The notes below the pieces were generated by a model. It was not told where the DNA came from. It did no database searches and saw nothing but the letters and a program-made list of their open reading frames with translations. From the NCBI GenBank assembly GCA_019116445.1, contig DXBP01000049.1:62001-126000 (forward strand): 64,000 nt of DNA, written 5' to 3'. Below, piece by piece: positions 8,124-17,532 of this stretch. Position 1 is the first letter of the stretch, and the number at the start of each line of letters is the position of its first letter. The DNA comes from Candidatus Gemmiger excrementigallinarum. Its GTDB lineage: Bacteria; Bacillota; Clostridia; Oscillospirales; Ruminococcaceae. A program made the translations under genes and the position numbers.

Positions 8124-9518
8124 ATGGCAGTTTCAACCCCTCATCGCGGCGGGCAGGTGGATTTTTCCACCGGCGATGTGCGCCGCGGCATCCTGGATGT
8201 GGCGGCCCCCATGCTGGTGGCCCAGGTGCTCAACCTTTTATATAATATTGTGGACCGCATCTACATCGGCAAAATCCCCGGGGAGGGCACCCTGGCTCTG
8301 GCCGGGCTGGGGCTGTGTTTTCCCATCGTGACGCTGGTCACGGCCTTTGCCAACCTGTTTGGCGTGGGCGGCGCGCCGCTGTGCTCCATCGCCCGGGGCC
8401 AGAAGGACGAAAAAACCGCCGGCAAAATCATGACCAACGCCTACTTTATGCTGCTGCTCTGCGGCGTGGTGCTCACGGTGGTGGGGCTGGTGTTCCACAA
8501 ACCGGTGCTCTACCTCTTCGGCGCCAGCGACGATACCTACCGCTATGCCGCCGACTACCTGACCATTTATCTTTTGGGCACCGTTTTTGTCATGACCTCC
8601 CTGGGGCTCAACCCTTACATCAACAGCCAGGGCTTTGCCCGCATCGGTATGCTCACGGTGCTGCTGGGGGCTGCCGCCAACATCCTGCTGGACCCCCTTC
8701 TCATCTACGTCTGCGGCCTGGGGGCGCGGGGGGCGGCCATCGCCACCGTGATTTCCCAGGGGCTTTCCGCTGTCTGGGTGCTGCGTTTTTTGACCGGCCC
8801 CAAAACCGAGCTGCGCCTGGTGGTCCGGGGCTTCCGTCCCGACTGGGCCTGCATCCGCCGCATCACGGCCCTGGGCACCTCCAGCTTTGTCATGTCCTTC
8901 ACCGACAGCCTGGTCCAGGTGGCCTGCAACGCCACCCTGCGCACCTTCGGCGGGGATTTGTACATCAGCGTCATGACCGTCATCAACTCGGTGCGCCAGA
9001 TCGCCCAGACCCCCGTCATGGCTCTCACCGACGGTGCCTCCCCGGTCATCAGCTACAACTATGGTGCCCGCAATGTGCCCCGGGTGCGCAAGGCCATCCG
9101 GTTCATGACCCAGCTGGGCTTCGGCTATACCATGCTCATCTGGGGGCTGATCTCGCTGTTCCCGTCCGCCTTCATCATGATCTTCAACCATGAGCCCGAC
9201 CTGCTGGCTGCCGCCGTGCCTTCACTGCACATCTACTTCTTCGGTTTCGTTATGATGGCCTTCCAGTTCAGCGGCCAGAGCGTCTTCAAATCCCTGAACA
9301 AAGCCAAAATGGCCATCTTCTTCTCGCTGCTGCGCAAGGCTTTCATCGTGGTGCCGCTGACCCTGCTGCTGCCCCATGTGGCGGGGCTGGGCGTCAACGG
9401 CGTGTTCCTGGCAGAGCCCATCTCCAACTTCATCGGGGGCCTTGCCTGCTACATCACCATGCGCTGCACCGTCATGCCGGAACTGAAAGCCATGGAAATC
9501 CAGGAGGCCGCCCGTTGA
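8124..9518 (+). CDS. MATE family efflux transporter
   Basis: A 464-residue membrane protein with about 12 transmembrane segments. The start region reads RRGILDVAAPMLVAQVLNLL followed by YNIVDRIYIG, the MATE signature, and a second half-repeat begins near ITALGTSSFVMSFTDSLVQV, with GASPVISYNYGA at the equivalent position. MATE proteins export drugs or metabolites using a cation gradient. The ATG at 8124 (MAVSTPHRGG) is favoured because the frame upstream of it is unlike the family. Its stop overlaps the TTG start of the following acetyltransferase. Confidence 0.92.
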   Translation: MAVSTPHRGGQVDFSTGDVRRGILDVAAPMLVAQVLNLLYNIVDRIYIGKIPGEGTLALAGLGLCFPIVTLVTAFANLFGVGGAPLCSIARGQKDEKTAGKIMTNAYFMLLLCGVVLTVVGLVFHKPVLYLFGASDDTYRYAADYLTIYLLGTVFVMTSLGLNPYINSQGFARIGMLTVLLGAAANILLDPLLIYVCGLGARGAAIATVISQGLSAVWVLRFLTGPKTELRLVVRGFRPDWACIRRITALGTSSFVMSFTDSLVQVACNATLRTFGGDLYISVMTVINSVRQIAQTPVMALTDGASPVISYNYGARNVPRVRKAIRFMTQLGFGYTMLIWGLISLFPSAFIMIFNHEPDLLAAAVPSLHIYFFGFVMMAFQFSGQSVFKSLNKAKMAIFFSLLRKAFIVVPLTLLLPHVAGLGVNGVFLAEPISNFIGGLACYITMRCTVMPELKAMEIQEAAR

Positions 9519-10009
9519 CCCCCCTCACCATCCGCCCCGCCGCTGCCGCCGACCTGCCGGCGCTGGCGGGCATCTACCAAAAGGCCCGGGCCTTTATGGC
9601 GGCCCACGGCAACCCCACCCAGTGGGGCAGCACCAACCCGCCGCCGGAAACCCTGCGGCAGGACATCGCCCGGGGGCAGCTCTTTGTGCTCTGCGAGGGC
9701 AACATCCCCCACGCCGCCTTTGCCCTGGTGCCGGGGGAGGACCCCACCTACGCGGTCATCGACGGTGCCTGGGGCAGCGACGCCCCCTACGCCACCATCC
9801 ACCGGCTGGCCAGCGACGGCACCTGCCGGGGCGTCTTTGCTGCGGCCATCAACTGGGCGGCGGCGCGGCAGCCCCATCTGCGCATCGACACCCATGCCGA
9901 CAATCACATCATGCAGACGCTCATCACCCGGGCGGGCTTTGACTACTGCGGCACCATTACGGTGGCCGACGGCAGCCCCCGCCTGGCCTACGAACGGCTG
10001 CCCCGCTGA
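9515..10009 (+). CDS. GNAT family N-acetyltransferase
   Basis: A 164-residue GNAT-fold protein. TIRPAAAADLPALAGIYQKA is a typical N-terminal strand-helix, and the C-terminal half reads LRIDTHADNHIMQTLITRAG, the pattern of the acetyl-CoA-binding second half of the fold. It starts with TTG at 9515, overlapping the MATE stop (TTGA); CAGGAGG ending seven bases upstream supports this start. Coupled translation with the MATE gene suggests a shared role, perhaps detoxification, but the substrate is unknown. Confidence 0.85.
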   Translation: MTPLTIRPAAAADLPALAGIYQKARAFMAAHGNPTQWGSTNPPPETLRQDIARGQLFVLCEGNIPHAAFALVPGEDPTYAVIDGAWGSDAPYATIHRLASDGTCRGVFAAAINWAAARQPHLRIDTHADNHIMQTLITRAGFDYCGTITVADGSPRLAYERLPR

Positions 10010-10039
10010 AGGGGCGGCCCCACCAAGGAGGGACCCGCC

Positions 10040-11794
10040 ATGCTGCAAACGCTGCTGACCCCGGCAGGGGAGCACCTGCCCGAAACCCCCTGGCAAAGCT
10101 ATCCCCGCCCGCAGTTCCGGCGGGAGGGCTGGCACAACCTCAACGGCCGGTGGGACTTTGCCCTCACCGAAGGCACCGAGCCGCCCGCAGAATTTCCCCG
10201 GGAAATCCTGGTGCCCTTCTGCCCCGAGAGCACCCTCTCGGGCATCGGCACCCATTACGGGGAAAACCAGTCCCTGTGGTACCGGCGGCGGTTCACCCTG
10301 CCCGAAGGTTTTGCCCGGGACCGGGTGGTGCTGCACATCGGGGCGGCGGACCAGGTGCTGGATGCCTGGTGCAACGGCGTGCCGGTGGGCCGCCACGTGG
10401 GCGGCTACGAGGCTATGACCTTTGACCTTACCGATGCACTGCAATCGGGGGAAAACGAACTGCTGCTGCGGGTGCGGGACGACCTGCGCAGCACGGTGCA
10501 GCCCTACGGCAAGCAGGTGCTGCAGCGGGGCGGTATGTGGTACACGCCGGTATCGGGCGTATGGCAGACGGTCTGGCTGGAAAGCCTGCCGCCCCACGCC
10601 ATCCCGGGGCTGACCATCCGGGCCGACGATACGGTGGCGCTGCTGGATACCGGGGACCCCACCCAGGAGGGCACCGTCACGGTGCAGACGCCCCAGGGCC
10701 CGCTGACGGTGCCCCTGCGCACAGGGCGGGCGGCGGTGCGCCCCGACGCACCCCGGCTGTGGAGTCCCGACGACCCCTACTTATATGAATTTGCCATCGA
10801 CACCGCCACCGACCATGTGGAAAGTTACTTTGCCCTGCGCAGGCTGACCATCGGGGCGGCGGGGGGCCATCCGCGCCTTTGCCTTAACGGCAAGCCGCTG
10901 TTTTTCCACGGGGTGCTGGACCAGGGGTATTATCCCGACGGCCTGTTCACCCCGGCAGCCCCCGAATGTTACGAAGCCGACATCCGTGCCATGAAGGACC
11001 TGGGCTTCAACACGCTGCGCAAGCACATCAAGGTGGAGCCGGAGGTCTACTATTATCTCTGCGACAAGCTGGGCATGATCGTCTTCCAGGATATGGTGAA
11101 CAACGGCGACTACGCCTACTGGCGGGACACGGTGTGGCCCACCCTGCGGTTCCAGCGGCGGCGCAGCGACGCCCGGATGCACAGGGACGAAGCCACCCGC
11201 AGGGCATTTTTGGCGGGCATGGAAGCCACGGTGGCCCGGCTGCGCAATCACCCCAGCATCTGTTACTGGACGATTTTCAACGAGGGCTGGGGCCAGTTCG
11301 ATTCCTCGGCGGTATATGCCCGGCTGCGGGCGCTGGACGATTCCCGGTTCATTGATTCCACCTCGGGCTGGTTCCGGGGCGGGGAAACCGACATCGACAG
11401 CCGCCATATCTATTATGGCCCCTGGACGCTGCGCGCGGGGGACAAGCCCCTGGTGCTTTCGGAGTTCGGCGGGTGCTGCCTGGCGGTGGAGGGCCACCGT
11501 TTCAACCCGGACAAAAGTTACGGCTACAGCACCAGCCGCAGCCCGGCGGAACTGCAGCAGGCCCTGGACCGGCTGTACACCCAAAAGGTACTGCCCGCGG
11601 TAGCCAAAGGGCTTTGCGGGGCCATTTACACCCAGCTTTCCGACGTGGAGGACGAGATCAACGGCCTGTTGACCTACGACCGCCGCGTTCTGAAACCCGA
11701 CCCCGGCGCGATGCGGGCGCTGGCCGGGCAGCTGCACCAAGCCTTTGCCGCATCCTGCAACGGAAAGGAGCCTGCCCATGCCGGCACACAGTGA
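10040..11794 (+). CDS. Glycoside hydrolase family 2, short form
   Basis: A 584-residue GH2 enzyme: sugar-binding domain (WHNLNGRWDFALTEG, FCPESTLSGIG, LWYRRRFTLP), Ig-like domain, then a TIM barrel with RNHPSICYWTIFNEGWGQFD, where Glu415 is the probable acid/base, and LVLSEFGG, where Glu475 is the probable nucleophile. AAGGAGG precedes the ATG. It lacks the long C-terminal extension of the other GH2 at 693. The last 17 bases overlap the start of fbp, so the two are co-translated. Bacteroidetes and Firmicutes relatives of this short type are usually annotated as beta-galactosidase-like; the substrate is not established. Confidence 0.87.
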   Translation: MLQTLLTPAGEHLPETPWQSYPRPQFRREGWHNLNGRWDFALTEGTEPPAEFPREILVPFCPESTLSGIGTHYGENQSLWYRRRFTLPEGFARDRVVLHIGAADQVLDAWCNGVPVGRHVGGYEAMTFDLTDALQSGENELLLRVRDDLRSTVQPYGKQVLQRGGMWYTPVSGVWQTVWLESLPPHAIPGLTIRADDTVALLDTGDPTQEGTVTVQTPQGPLTVPLRTGRAAVRPDAPRLWSPDDPYLYEFAIDTATDHVESYFALRRLTIGAAGGHPRLCLNGKPLFFHGVLDQGYYPDGLFTPAAPECYEADIRAMKDLGFNTLRKHIKVEPEVYYYLCDKLGMIVFQDMVNNGDYAYWRDTVWPTLRFQRRRSDARMHRDEATRRAFLAGMEATVARLRNHPSICYWTIFNEGWGQFDSSAVYARLRALDDSRFIDSTSGWFRGGETDIDSRHIYYGPWTLRAGDKPLVLSEFGGCCLAVEGHRFNPDKSYGYSTSRSPAELQQALDRLYTQKVLPAVAKGLCGAIYTQLSDVEDEINGLLTYDRRVLKPDPGAMRALAGQLHQAFAASCNGKEPAHAGTQ

Positions 11795-13748
11795 ACACCT
11801 GCGCTACCTGCGCCTGCTGGCCCAGCGCTATCCCACGGTAGCGGCGGCCGCCAGTGAGATCATCCGCCTGGAAGCGGTGCTGCGGCTGCCCAAGGGCACC
11901 GAGCATTTCATGAGTGACCTCCACGGTGAGCACGAGGCCTTCGTGCATATATTAAACAGCGCGTCGGGGGTTATCCACGAAAAGATCGACACGGTGCTGG
12001 GGGATACGGTCCCGGCGGCGGAGCGCGCCGAGTTGGCCACGCTGATATACTACCCGGCCCAGAAGCTGCCGGAACTGAAAGCCAAGCAGAGCGATTTGCC
12101 CGCCTGGTACCGGGCCACGCTGCTGCGGCTCATCGAACTGTGCCGGTTTGTTTCCAGCAAGCACACCCGGGCCCATGTGCGGGCGGGCCTGCCGGAAAGC
12201 TGTGCCTATATCCTGGATGAATTGCTCCACGCCCATTTTGAGGACCACGACAAGGACCTGTATTACGGCCAGATCATCGACAGCATCCTGCGCCATGACC
12301 GGGCGGACGCCTACATCACCCGGCTGTGCGAGGTCATCAAATGGCTGGCGGTGGACCGGCTGCACATTGTGGGGGACCTGTTCGACCGCGGTCCCCGGCC
12401 CGACCGGATTCTGGACAGCCTGATGGCCCACCATCAGGTGGACATCCAGTGGGGCAACCATGACGTGGTGTGGATGGGGGCCGCGGCGGGCAGTCCGCTG
12501 TGCGTGCTGACGGTGCTCAAAACCACGCTGGCCTACAACAACACCGACCTGCTGGAAACCGGCTACGGCATCAGCCTGCGGCAGCTGGAACGCTTTGCCG
12601 AGTACATCTACGGGCACTCCGATGTGACCCGGTGGCTGCCCCACACGGCGGCGCGCACGGCCACGGCGGGGGACCTGACGGCCACCGCCCGTATGCACAA
12701 GGCGGTGACGGTGCTCATGCTCAAGCTGGAAGCCCAGGTCATTGCCCGCAACCCGGATTTCCACATGCAGGGCCGTGCCTGGCTGCACCACATCGACTGG
12801 GCGGCGGGCACCGTGCGCTGTGGTGACGGGGAGTACGAGCTGCTGGACAAAGACTTTCCCACGGTAACACCGGCGGACCCGGCCACACTGACGGCGGCGG
12901 AACAGCGGGTGGTGGACGGGCTGGTCCGCGCCTTTGCCGAGAGTGAACGCCTGCAGCGGCACGTGCAGTTTTTGTACGCCCACGGGGCGCTGTATAAAAT
13001 CTGCAACGGGAATCTGTTGTATCACGGGGCGGTGCCCATGACGCCCCAGGGGGACTTTGCCGTGCACACCTACGAGGGCCACCCCTGGAGCGGCAAGGCG
13101 CTGTTTGACTACTGCGACCGCCGTGCCCGGCAGGGCTATTTTGCCCCGGCGGGCAGCGCGGCGCGGCAGGCCGGGCAGGATTTTTTGTGGTATTTGTGGT
13201 GCGGGGCGCAGTCCCCGCTGTTTGGCCGCAGCGCCATGACCACCTTCGAGCGGCTGTACATTGCCGACCCCGCCACCCACGCCGAGGTGAAGGACCCCTA
13301 CTACCACCTCATCGACCGGCCCGAAACGGCGGATAAGATCCTGGCGGCTTTCGGGTTGCGGGGGGAAGGCTGCCACATCGTCAACGGCCATGTGCCGGTG
13401 CGTGCCATCGAGGGCGAAAGCCCGGTCAAGGGCGGGGGCAAGCTCATCATCATCGACGGCGGGTTCTGCCGGGCCTATCACCAAAAAACCGGCATTGCGG
13501 GCTACACGCTGGTGTACAATTCCCGGGGGCTGATTTTGCGCACCCACCAGCCCTTTGAAAGTGTGGAGAAAGCCATCCACCAGGACGAGGACATTGCCAG
13601 CAAGAGTGAGTATATCTACACGGCGCCCCGGCGTATCCAGGTAGCGGACACCGACGAAGGGGTACGCAAGCAGGAGCGGGTGCGGGACCTGGAAGCCCTT
13701 GTCAAAGCCTACCAGGGCGGCCTGATCCCCCAGGGCCTGCGGGTGTAA
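11778..13748 (+). CDS. fbp: Fructose-1,6-bisphosphatase, class III
   Basis: A 656-residue Firmicutes-type FBPase that hydrolyses fructose-1,6-bisphosphate in gluconeogenesis. It belongs to the calcineurin-like metallophosphoesterases: MSDLHGEHEAF, VGDLFDRGPRPD and WGNHDVVWMG supply the dinuclear metal ligands. The length matches the usual 640-670 residues. The ATG at 11778 with GGAAAGGAG upstream gives the family N-terminus; an in-frame ATG at 11745 lies upstream of this site. It overlaps the GH2 gene and probably shares its transcript, linking sugar release to hexose balance. A GC-rich hairpin at 13768-13789 may end the transcript. Confidence 0.96.
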   Translation: MPAHSEHLRYLRLLAQRYPTVAAAASEIIRLEAVLRLPKGTEHFMSDLHGEHEAFVHILNSASGVIHEKIDTVLGDTVPAAERAELATLIYYPAQKLPELKAKQSDLPAWYRATLLRLIELCRFVSSKHTRAHVRAGLPESCAYILDELLHAHFEDHDKDLYYGQIIDSILRHDRADAYITRLCEVIKWLAVDRLHIVGDLFDRGPRPDRILDSLMAHHQVDIQWGNHDVVWMGAAAGSPLCVLTVLKTTLAYNNTDLLETGYGISLRQLERFAEYIYGHSDVTRWLPHTAARTATAGDLTATARMHKAVTVLMLKLEAQVIARNPDFHMQGRAWLHHIDWAAGTVRCGDGEYELLDKDFPTVTPADPATLTAAEQRVVDGLVRAFAESERLQRHVQFLYAHGALYKICNGNLLYHGAVPMTPQGDFAVHTYEGHPWSGKALFDYCDRRARQGYFAPAGSAARQAGQDFLWYLWCGAQSPLFGRSAMTTFERLYIADPATHAEVKDPYYHLIDRPETADKILAAFGLRGEGCHIVNGHVPVRAIEGESPVKGGGKLIIIDGGFCRAYHQKTGIAGYTLVYNSRGLILRTHQPFESVEKAIHQDEDIASKSEYIYTAPRRIQVADTDEGVRKQERVRDLEALVKAYQGGLIPQGLRV

Positions 13749-13817
13749 CGGGGTAAAAAACCGGACGGCGGGCCGCGGCGGCGGCCCGCTGTTTGGGCAA
13801 AAGTTGTAAAATGTGCG

Positions 13818-13847
13818 AAGAAACCGGCGTTCCCGGTTTCTTTTTTT
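13818..13847 (+). terminator. Intrinsic terminator after fbp
   Basis: GAAACCGG and CCGGTTTC flank a short loop and are followed by seven further T residues. A second, GC-only hairpin (GCGGGCCGC/GCGGCCCGC, 13768-13789) lies between it and the fbp stop. Confidence 0.85.
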
Positions 13848-13962
13848 GTCGGAATATGGTATGCTGGACTTACTATCCATGATGGGGGCTGTGCCCCTGG
13901 GCGCCGTCGGGCGGGCTGCGGCCCCGTCCCGGTACTCTCTGCCCGCCAAAGGAGGAACCCGT

Positions 13963-16719
13963 ATGAAAAAAACGATTCTGAGTCTGTTCTGCGTCCTGGC
14001 GCTCTGCCTGGGCCTGCTGCCCACCGCGGCGCTGGCGGCGGGAGAAGATGCGCCCGCTACGCTGTATGTGGGAAATCAGCAGGTTATTAGTGGTACTGAA
14101 ACCACCTACTGGAGCACAGATCCATCAACAGGGAATCTGACGAAATCCAACGCAAGCGGGAATTGGAATGTCAAATACGAATCAAGCTCCAACACCCTGA
14201 CCTTAAACGGGGCGACCATCAATGGAGCTCATGATGCCACCTCACCTCCTTATGGCTCCGGGATCTATGCTCCGTGTAGCAGCAATCAATCAGTTGCCCT
14301 GACTATCGAACTGATTGGCACGAATACCATCACAGGCAACTTTGGGATTTATGTGGATGCACAACAAGGAGAAACAGTAGGCACAAATGCCTCCCTTCTC
14401 ATCCGAAATAGCAGCGATACCGGCATACTGGAAGTTTCTGGTTCTTTTCACGGAATTTATGTCATAAGCGGAACAGGCGATGCTTCCCTGAACATCAACG
14501 ACGCGTCTGTCGTGGCAAAGACTACTCAAACCAATTCTGGCTACGCTGGCGTCTGTGTGCAGTCCGGCGCAAGCGCCACCACCTCCCCGAATATCTCTCT
14601 TTCCGTCGACGGCGGCAGCCTGACCGCCAGCGGCACCGGAAGCAGTGATGGGATACAGTTTTATGTGGGATCGTCTGAAGCCACCAATGCTACCACCAGC
14701 CTGACCGTCACCGATAATGCCATTGTAGACGCCAGAACCGGCGGGATCAGTGCAAGTGGTGTCAGCGTTAACCCGAATGTCAATATTGGCAGTACCGGCA
14801 GCACCGGCGGCATCGTATTTGACGGCACGGAAGGCACCGTGTATGGCAATGTGGAATTGCAGAAAGACCTTGAAATTAAGAGCGGCGAGAGCCTGACCAT
14901 CGGAAAGGGCGCCAGCCTGACCGTGCCGACGGGTACGACCCTGAACAACAACGGCACCATCAGTGTGGAAAACGGCGGCACCCTGAGCGGCAAGACAAGC
15001 GGTAATGACGTGACCTATAAAGTCACCGGCGTGACGCTGAACACGGACAAGCTGCCCCTGTATACCGGCGACAGCAATACCCTCACCGCTACCATTGAAC
15101 CTTCCAACGCCACCAACACAAACCTGACCTGGTCAAGCGATAGTGAAAAAGTCGCTACTGTAGACGAAAATGGTACCGTCACCGCCGTGGCCCCCGGCAC
15201 CGCCACCATCACCGCCACAGCGGCGGACGGCAGTGGTAAGACCGATACCTGCACCGTTACCGTCACCGACAAAACCTATACGATTTCCGTTACACCGGAC
15301 AAGCTGGACTTCGGCACCATCCTGCAAAACGCTGCCCAGCCCGCCGCCCAGACCGTGACGGTGACCAATACCGGCAACCAGCAGGTAACGGTCGCGTTGC
15401 CCACGGCCACCAACTTTGTCATCGAGGCAGGGGAGGGTTTTGCGGACGGCAGCGCCGTCATCGAACCCAAAAAAACCGCTACCTTCACGGTCCAACCCAA
15501 GGCGGGCCTAGACGTGGGCCTGTATGCGGAACCTCTGACCGTCAGCAACACCAACGGCCAGACGGCATCCCTTACCGCCACCCTCACCGTCGACCCGGTG
15601 CCTGTCGCCAGCGTAACGCTGGATAAAAGCACCCTCGCCCTCTTCACGGGGGACAGCGCCACCCTCGTTGCCAACGTGCAGCCTGCGGATGCCACCAACA
15701 AAACCGTGAACTGGGCCAGCAGCAACCCGGCCATCGTCACGGTGGATGGCAACGGCAAAGTCACCGCTGTGGCTGCCGGTACGGCCAACATTACCGCAAC
15801 CACTGTCGACGGCAACAAGACGGCGGTCTGTGCCGTGACGGTCACCGGCCGCACCTACACCCTCAGCAGCGACCCCGGCGCCATCGGCTTCGGTACCGTC
15901 AACACCGGCTACACCCAGCCTGCAGCCCAGGTCGTGGTCATCAAAAACACCGGCAACCAGGCATTGAACCTGACCCAGCCCAAGGCAAACAACTACGGTG
16001 TGGGGGCTCTTTCCAAAACCGCGCTGAACCCCGGCGAAACCGCCACCTTCATTGTGCAGCCCAAGGCGGGCCTGGGCGCGGGCAGCTATAACGAAACTCT
16101 CACCATTTCCGGGGACGGCGGCGCCAAAGCCACCGTGAACCTGACGTTCTCGGTGCAGGCACCGGCCACCGCCACCCCGGCACCCACCCCGCTGGAAATC
16201 CACACCCTCCACTTTGATACCAACGGCGGTCTGCCGCTGGAGGATGTAAAATTCGGCCTGGGTGCCCCTGTGGAACTGTGGCCCTACACGCCCGTGCGCT
16301 CCGGTTATCTTTTCCAGGGCTGGTACTCCGACCAGGCTCTGACCAAGGCCGTCAGCACCATTGTACTGGTAAAAGATACCACCATCTATGCCAAGTGGGC
16401 GCCGGACCCGGCGGCCACCGCCCAGAGCGGAAGCACCGGCAGCGGTTCCGGCTCGGGCAGCGGCAGCAGCGGTAGCAGCGGCGGTAAGGGCGGCAGCGGT
16501 ACCACCATCACCGTCACCCCCGCCCCCACGGCAACGGCTACCCCCACCCCGGAACCTACCGTGACCCCGACCCCCGAACCCACCGCCACCCCGGAGGCAA
16601 CCACGCCGCCGGAAGATACCGACAAAGGCTCCTTCCCTGTGGTACCGGTGGCCGCCGGTGCGGTCATTCTGCTCGTACTGGTGGGCGGCATCGCGATTTT
16701 CCGCCGCTTCCGTGACTGA
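13963..16719 (+). CDS. Secreted, membrane-anchored surface protein with Ig-like and InlB-type repeats
   Basis: A 918-residue exported protein. It has a Sec signal peptide (MKKTILSLFCVLALCLGLL, cleavage near LAA), a Ser/Thr/Asn-rich beta-strand region (about 30-350), two bacterial Ig-like type 2 domains (VTLNTDKLPLYTGDSNTLTA; VTLDKSTLALFTGDSATLVA), each followed by a choice-of-anchor-like domain (LDFGTILQNAAQPAAQTVTV; IGFGTVNTGYTQPAAQVVVI), one Listeria-Bacteroides repeat (HFDTNGGLPLE to YAKWAP), Gly/Ser then Thr-Pro linkers, and a C-terminal membrane helix with RRFRD. No LPXTG is present. AAAGGAGG precedes the ATG. Probably an adhesin or wall-spanning protein. Confidence 0.85.
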   Translation: MKKTILSLFCVLALCLGLLPTAALAAGEDAPATLYVGNQQVISGTETTYWSTDPSTGNLTKSNASGNWNVKYESSSNTLTLNGATINGAHDATSPPYGSGIYAPCSSNQSVALTIELIGTNTITGNFGIYVDAQQGETVGTNASLLIRNSSDTGILEVSGSFHGIYVISGTGDASLNINDASVVAKTTQTNSGYAGVCVQSGASATTSPNISLSVDGGSLTASGTGSSDGIQFYVGSSEATNATTSLTVTDNAIVDARTGGISASGVSVNPNVNIGSTGSTGGIVFDGTEGTVYGNVELQKDLEIKSGESLTIGKGASLTVPTGTTLNNNGTISVENGGTLSGKTSGNDVTYKVTGVTLNTDKLPLYTGDSNTLTATIEPSNATNTNLTWSSDSEKVATVDENGTVTAVAPGTATITATAADGSGKTDTCTVTVTDKTYTISVTPDKLDFGTILQNAAQPAAQTVTVTNTGNQQVTVALPTATNFVIEAGEGFADGSAVIEPKKTATFTVQPKAGLDVGLYAEPLTVSNTNGQTASLTATLTVDPVPVASVTLDKSTLALFTGDSATLVANVQPADATNKTVNWASSNPAIVTVDGNGKVTAVAAGTANITATTVDGNKTAVCAVTVTGRTYTLSSDPGAIGFGTVNTGYTQPAAQVVVIKNTGNQALNLTQPKANNYGVGALSKTALNPGETATFIVQPKAGLGAGSYNETLTISGDGGAKATVNLTFSVQAPATATPAPTPLEIHTLHFDTNGGLPLEDVKFGLGAPVELWPYTPVRSGYLFQGWYSDQALTKAVSTIVLVKDTTIYAKWAPDPAATAQSGSTGSGSGSGSGSSGSSGGKGGSGTTITVTPAPTATATPTPEPTVTPTPEPTATPEATTPPEDTDKGSFPVVPVAAGAVILLVLVGGIAIFRRFRD

Positions 16720-16750
16720 TCCCCGGCCGTCTTTGTGACCCATAACATAT

Positions 16751-16790
16751 AAAATCACCCCCGCGCTCCAGGGCGCGGGGGTGATTTTTG
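16751..16790. terminator. Bidirectional terminator between surface protein and ABC operon
   Basis: AAAATCACCCCCGCG pairs with CGCGGGGGTGATTTTT, giving a near-perfect stem with A-run and T-run on opposite sides, so it works for both convergent transcripts. Confidence 0.9.
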
Positions 16791-16803
16791 TCTGGCAGGG
16801 GGA

Positions 16804-17532
16804 TCAGCTTTCTTTCTGGCCGAACTGCAGGTAGTGCTGGGGGTCCCAGCCGCAGGCTTTCGCCATCCGGGTCAGCAACGTGTCTCCGGCTTCGTGCAGG
16901 TCATCCACCAGTACGTCCTCGACAATGCGCCCCTCGTGCACGATGAGCGCCCGGTCCAGAAAATGCTCCACATCCTCCAGATAATGGGTCGTCAGCAGGA
17001 TGGTTTCGCCGCCGTGGAGGGTGCCGCTCATCAGCTTGATGAAATCCTTGCGGGTGAAGGGGTCCTTGCCCAGGAACGGTTCGTCCATCAGGTAGTAGGC
17101 CGCCCGCTTGGCAAACCCGGCGGCCAGTTCCACCCGGGCTTTCTGCCCCGTGGAGAGATGCCCGATCACATCCTTGCCCGAAAGGCTGAAAAAGTCCAGG
17201 AATTCTTTGTACCGTACCTCGTCAAAGGCCGGATTCAGGTCCGCCAGCATGGCGCCGTACTCCGCCGTCGTCAGGGTGGGGTAGTAGCTGCCCTCGCCGG
17301 TGATGTAGCTGATGCGCTCGTACTGCGCCGCCGCGGGTTTGCCGTCGAACAGCGCCTGCCCCTGGGCGGGCAGCAGCCCCGCCATCGACCGCAAAAGCGT
17401 CGTCTTGCCGGCACCGTTCTCGCCCAGGATGCCCACGATCTGGCCGTCCGGTACCGTAAAATCCGCCCCCAGCAGGCCCACTTCGGCCCCGTGTTTGCGG
17501 TAGGTTTTCCGCAGATTCTTCACTTCGATCAT
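16804..17532 (-). CDS. ABC transporter ATP-binding protein (YtrB-like)
   Basis: A 242-residue ATPase: Walker A GENGAGKT (37-44), signature LSTGQKARVE, Walker B YYLMDEPF, and the H-loop LLTTHYLED. It is the last gene of a leftward operon with a GntR regulator, one permease and two paralogous anchored proteins, and overlaps the preceding gene by ATGA. The composition resembles Bacillus ytr-type operons, which respond to cell-envelope stress. The transported substrate is unknown. Confidence 0.92.
   Translation of the reverse strand: MIEVKNLRKTYRKHGAEVGLLGADFTVPDGQIVGILGENGAGKTTLLRSMAGLLPAQGQALFDGKPAAAQYERISYITGEGSYYPTLTTAEYGAMLADLNPAFDEVRYKEFLDFFSLSGKDVIGHLSTGQKARVELAAGFAKRAAYYLMDEPFLGKDPFTRKDFIKLMSGTLHGGETILLTTHYLEDVEHFLDRALIVHEGRIVEDVLVDDLHEAGDTLLTRMAKACGWDPQHYLQFGQKES

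Noticed and set aside
11952..14024. A 690-codon open frame on the - strand over fbp
   Set aside because: Antisense to a class III FBPase with all metal motifs; low-complexity composition and no ribosome site.
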